This document shows positions 63,030 to 64,000 of a DNA stretch of 64,000 nt, in pieces; within the stretch, counting starts at the first letter, position 1, and each line of letters opens with the position of its first letter. Origin of the DNA: Malaciobacter marinus (GTDB lineage Bacteria > Campylobacterota > Campylobacteria > Campylobacterales > Arcobacteraceae); the NCBI RefSeq assembly GCF_003544855.1, contig NZ_CP032101.1:2666001-2730000 (forward strand), in the 5' to 3' direction. Both the position numbers and the translations under genes were made by a program. Below the pieces are notes generated by a model. That model did no database searches. It saw only the letters and a list, made by a program, of their open reading frames with translations, and was not told where the DNA came from.

Positions 63030-64000
63030 CAAACTCTTTTTCTAGACAATTTAAAAGCTTCATTGATACATCAAATTTAGAAGCAGAAAATGAGTATGAT
63101 TTCTCTTTTAAAATAAGTTCAATACTATTATTGTTTGAACCAAACATATTATCACTACTTAAAACATTTAAGCAAACACCATCAAGAGATTTATTATGTA
63201 ACATGTTTTTTGCATTTTCATTTGCTACAGTTTCATCCATTTCTGCTTTAAATCCAATTGACACAATATCATTTTTATTTAATGAACTTAAAATATCCAT
63301 ATTTTGCTTTAATTTCAAATCCCAAGTAGTTCCAAGTAACTCTTTTTTTAATTTTCCCTCTTGGAAAGAGTTTGGTACATAATCACTAACAGCAGCAGCC
63401 ATAAATAAAAAAGGCTTTTTAAAAACTTTTTTTTCTTCACCACTATTTAATAAACTTGATTTTAAAACTTTGCCTTTTTTTGCACTATTTATACAATCAA
63501 CTAAATTTTCATACATTTCAAAACTACTTTTAACTTCAATTACTTCAATTGCATTTGGTAAAGCTTCATGTCCTCTTGTACTTACTAAAGACACATCCGC
63601 ACCTTTTAAATATAAAGCAAGAGCTAAAGATGATGCCATTTTCCCAGAAGAAAAATTTGAAATATATCTTACATCATCAATTTTTTCAATAGTTCCACCA
63701 CCACTTAAAATAACTTTTCTATTATTCCAATATTCATCTTTTAAAATCAATCGTGAAGTTGCATAAAAAATCTCTTCTGGATCAGCCATAGCACCATCGC
63801 CTACATCCTTGCATGCTAACTCTTTAGTTTGTGTTTGAATCACTTCATAATTACAAAGTTTTAATTTTCTAATACTTTCTATAGTAATAGGATTTTGTAC
63901 CATATTTGTATTTGCAGCGGGACACAAAATCTTATCTTTAGTATATGCAATTGCTGTTTGAGTTAATAAATTATCAGCAATTCCATTACTTAATTTATTG
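63016..64000 (-). CDS. coaBC: Phosphopantothenoylcysteine decarboxylase/synthetase (partial)
   Basis: Bifunctional coenzyme A biosynthesis enzyme; about 328 C-terminal residues are inside the window and the N-terminus lies beyond 64000. The frame is open through the right edge (NGIADNLLTQTAIAY is coded at 63970-63940 and upward), so the TTG at 63927 is not a start. The CoaC part has LCPAANTNMVQNP (the PAMN-type loop as PAAN); the CoaB part starts near KVILSGGGTIEKIDDVRYI with SNFSSGKMASSLA, and ends in FGSNNNSIELI. The PAMN motif reads PAAN here, a small departure at the decarboxylase active site. Confidence 0.92.
   Translation of the reverse strand, partial: NKLSNGIADNLLTQTAIAYTKDKILCPAANTNMVQNPITIESIRKLKLCNYEVIQTQTKELACKDVGDGAMADPEEIFYATSRLILKDEYWNNRKVILSGGGTIEKIDDVRYISNFSSGKMASSLALALYLKGADVSLVSTRGHEALPNAIEVIEVKSSFEMYENLVDCINSAKKGKVLKSSLLNSGEEKKVFKKPFLFMAAAVSDYVPNSFQEGKLKKELLGTTWDLKLKQNMDILSSLNKNDIVSIGFKAEMDETVANENAKNMLHNKSLDGVCLNVLSSDNMFGSNNNSIELILKEKSYSFSASKFDVSMKLLNCLEKEFDEYK

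Noticed and set aside
1-64000. CRISPR arrays, IS elements, rRNA genes
   Set aside because: No regularly spaced direct repeats, transposase frames or rRNA-like sequence were seen in any part of the window.

Overview
Low-GC (visibly about 27-30%), densely coded, strongly A/T-ending codon usage and frequent TTG starts behind AAAGG/AGGAG ribosome sites point to a Campylobacterota genome, most likely Arcobacteraceae (Arcobacter sensu lato). Gene orders known from Campylobacter support this: htrA-cprR-cprS, hrcA-grpE-dnaK, and coaBC-uppS-prepilin peptidase-lptF-truA. The window is chromosomal; no rRNA, IS element, prophage or CRISPR array was seen.

Layout. 1-587: AI-2E family transporter (cut by the left edge). 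600-4773: two divergent orphan sensor kinases with near-identical kinase halves but different sensors. 4805-8832: a response regulator, a family-5 solute-binding protein and a kinase in one overlapping operon, directly downstream of a TMAO/DMSO reductase-type molybdoenzyme and its monohaem cytochrome c (8899-11902). 12122-13432: tRNA-Cys, an EamA exporter, tRNA-Ser and tRNA-Leu. 13633-18765: ilvD, then htrA-cprR-cprS. 18821-23142: the C4-dicarboxylate transporter dcuB diverging from a kinase/regulator pair whose sensor is an ABC_sub_bind-type periplasmic domain. 23139-31556: late cobalamin genes (cbiB, cbiP, cobC-like, cobS, cobU, an archaeal/cyanobacterial-type cobT) interleaved with dtd, marC, a FISUMP-domain secreted protein and a transglutaminase-like protein. 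31599-36025: a second ABC_sub_bind kinase/regulator pair next to class I fumarase. 36242-44332: an orphan exported protein, dsbD, thioredoxin, a convergent rhodanese pair (one lacking the catalytic Cys), psd, a Cys-rich small protein with a Gate-domain permease, mltA and a zinc-ribbon membrane protein. 44379-47732: hrcA-grpE-dnaK with a consensus promoter and a degenerate CIRCE. 48027-52301: DUF302 protein, PLD-helicase, MFS transporter. 52510-56501: TAXI-type TRAP transporter and a flavodoxin-fold oxidoreductase. 56512-64000: response regulator and kinase at the end of the truA-lptF-pilD-uppS-coaBC operon.

How it fits together. The window is dominated by signal transduction: seven histidine kinases and five OmpR-type regulators, six of the kinases carrying the H-box HQW(R/K)xPL. 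Three of the modules sit next to anaerobic or C4-dicarboxylate metabolism (TMAO/DMSO reductase, DcuB, fumarase) and use periplasmic binding-protein folds as sensors, either as a separate protein (6459-8126) or fused to the kinase (20336-22489 and 32267-34432). The best candidates for undescribed biology are the reductase-linked binding-protein three-component system, the duplicated dicarboxylate-linked sensor pair, a ribosome-site-sequestering hairpin behind dnaK, and the Cys-rich protein/Gate permease pair. All functional statements are from reading the sequence; no database search was run.
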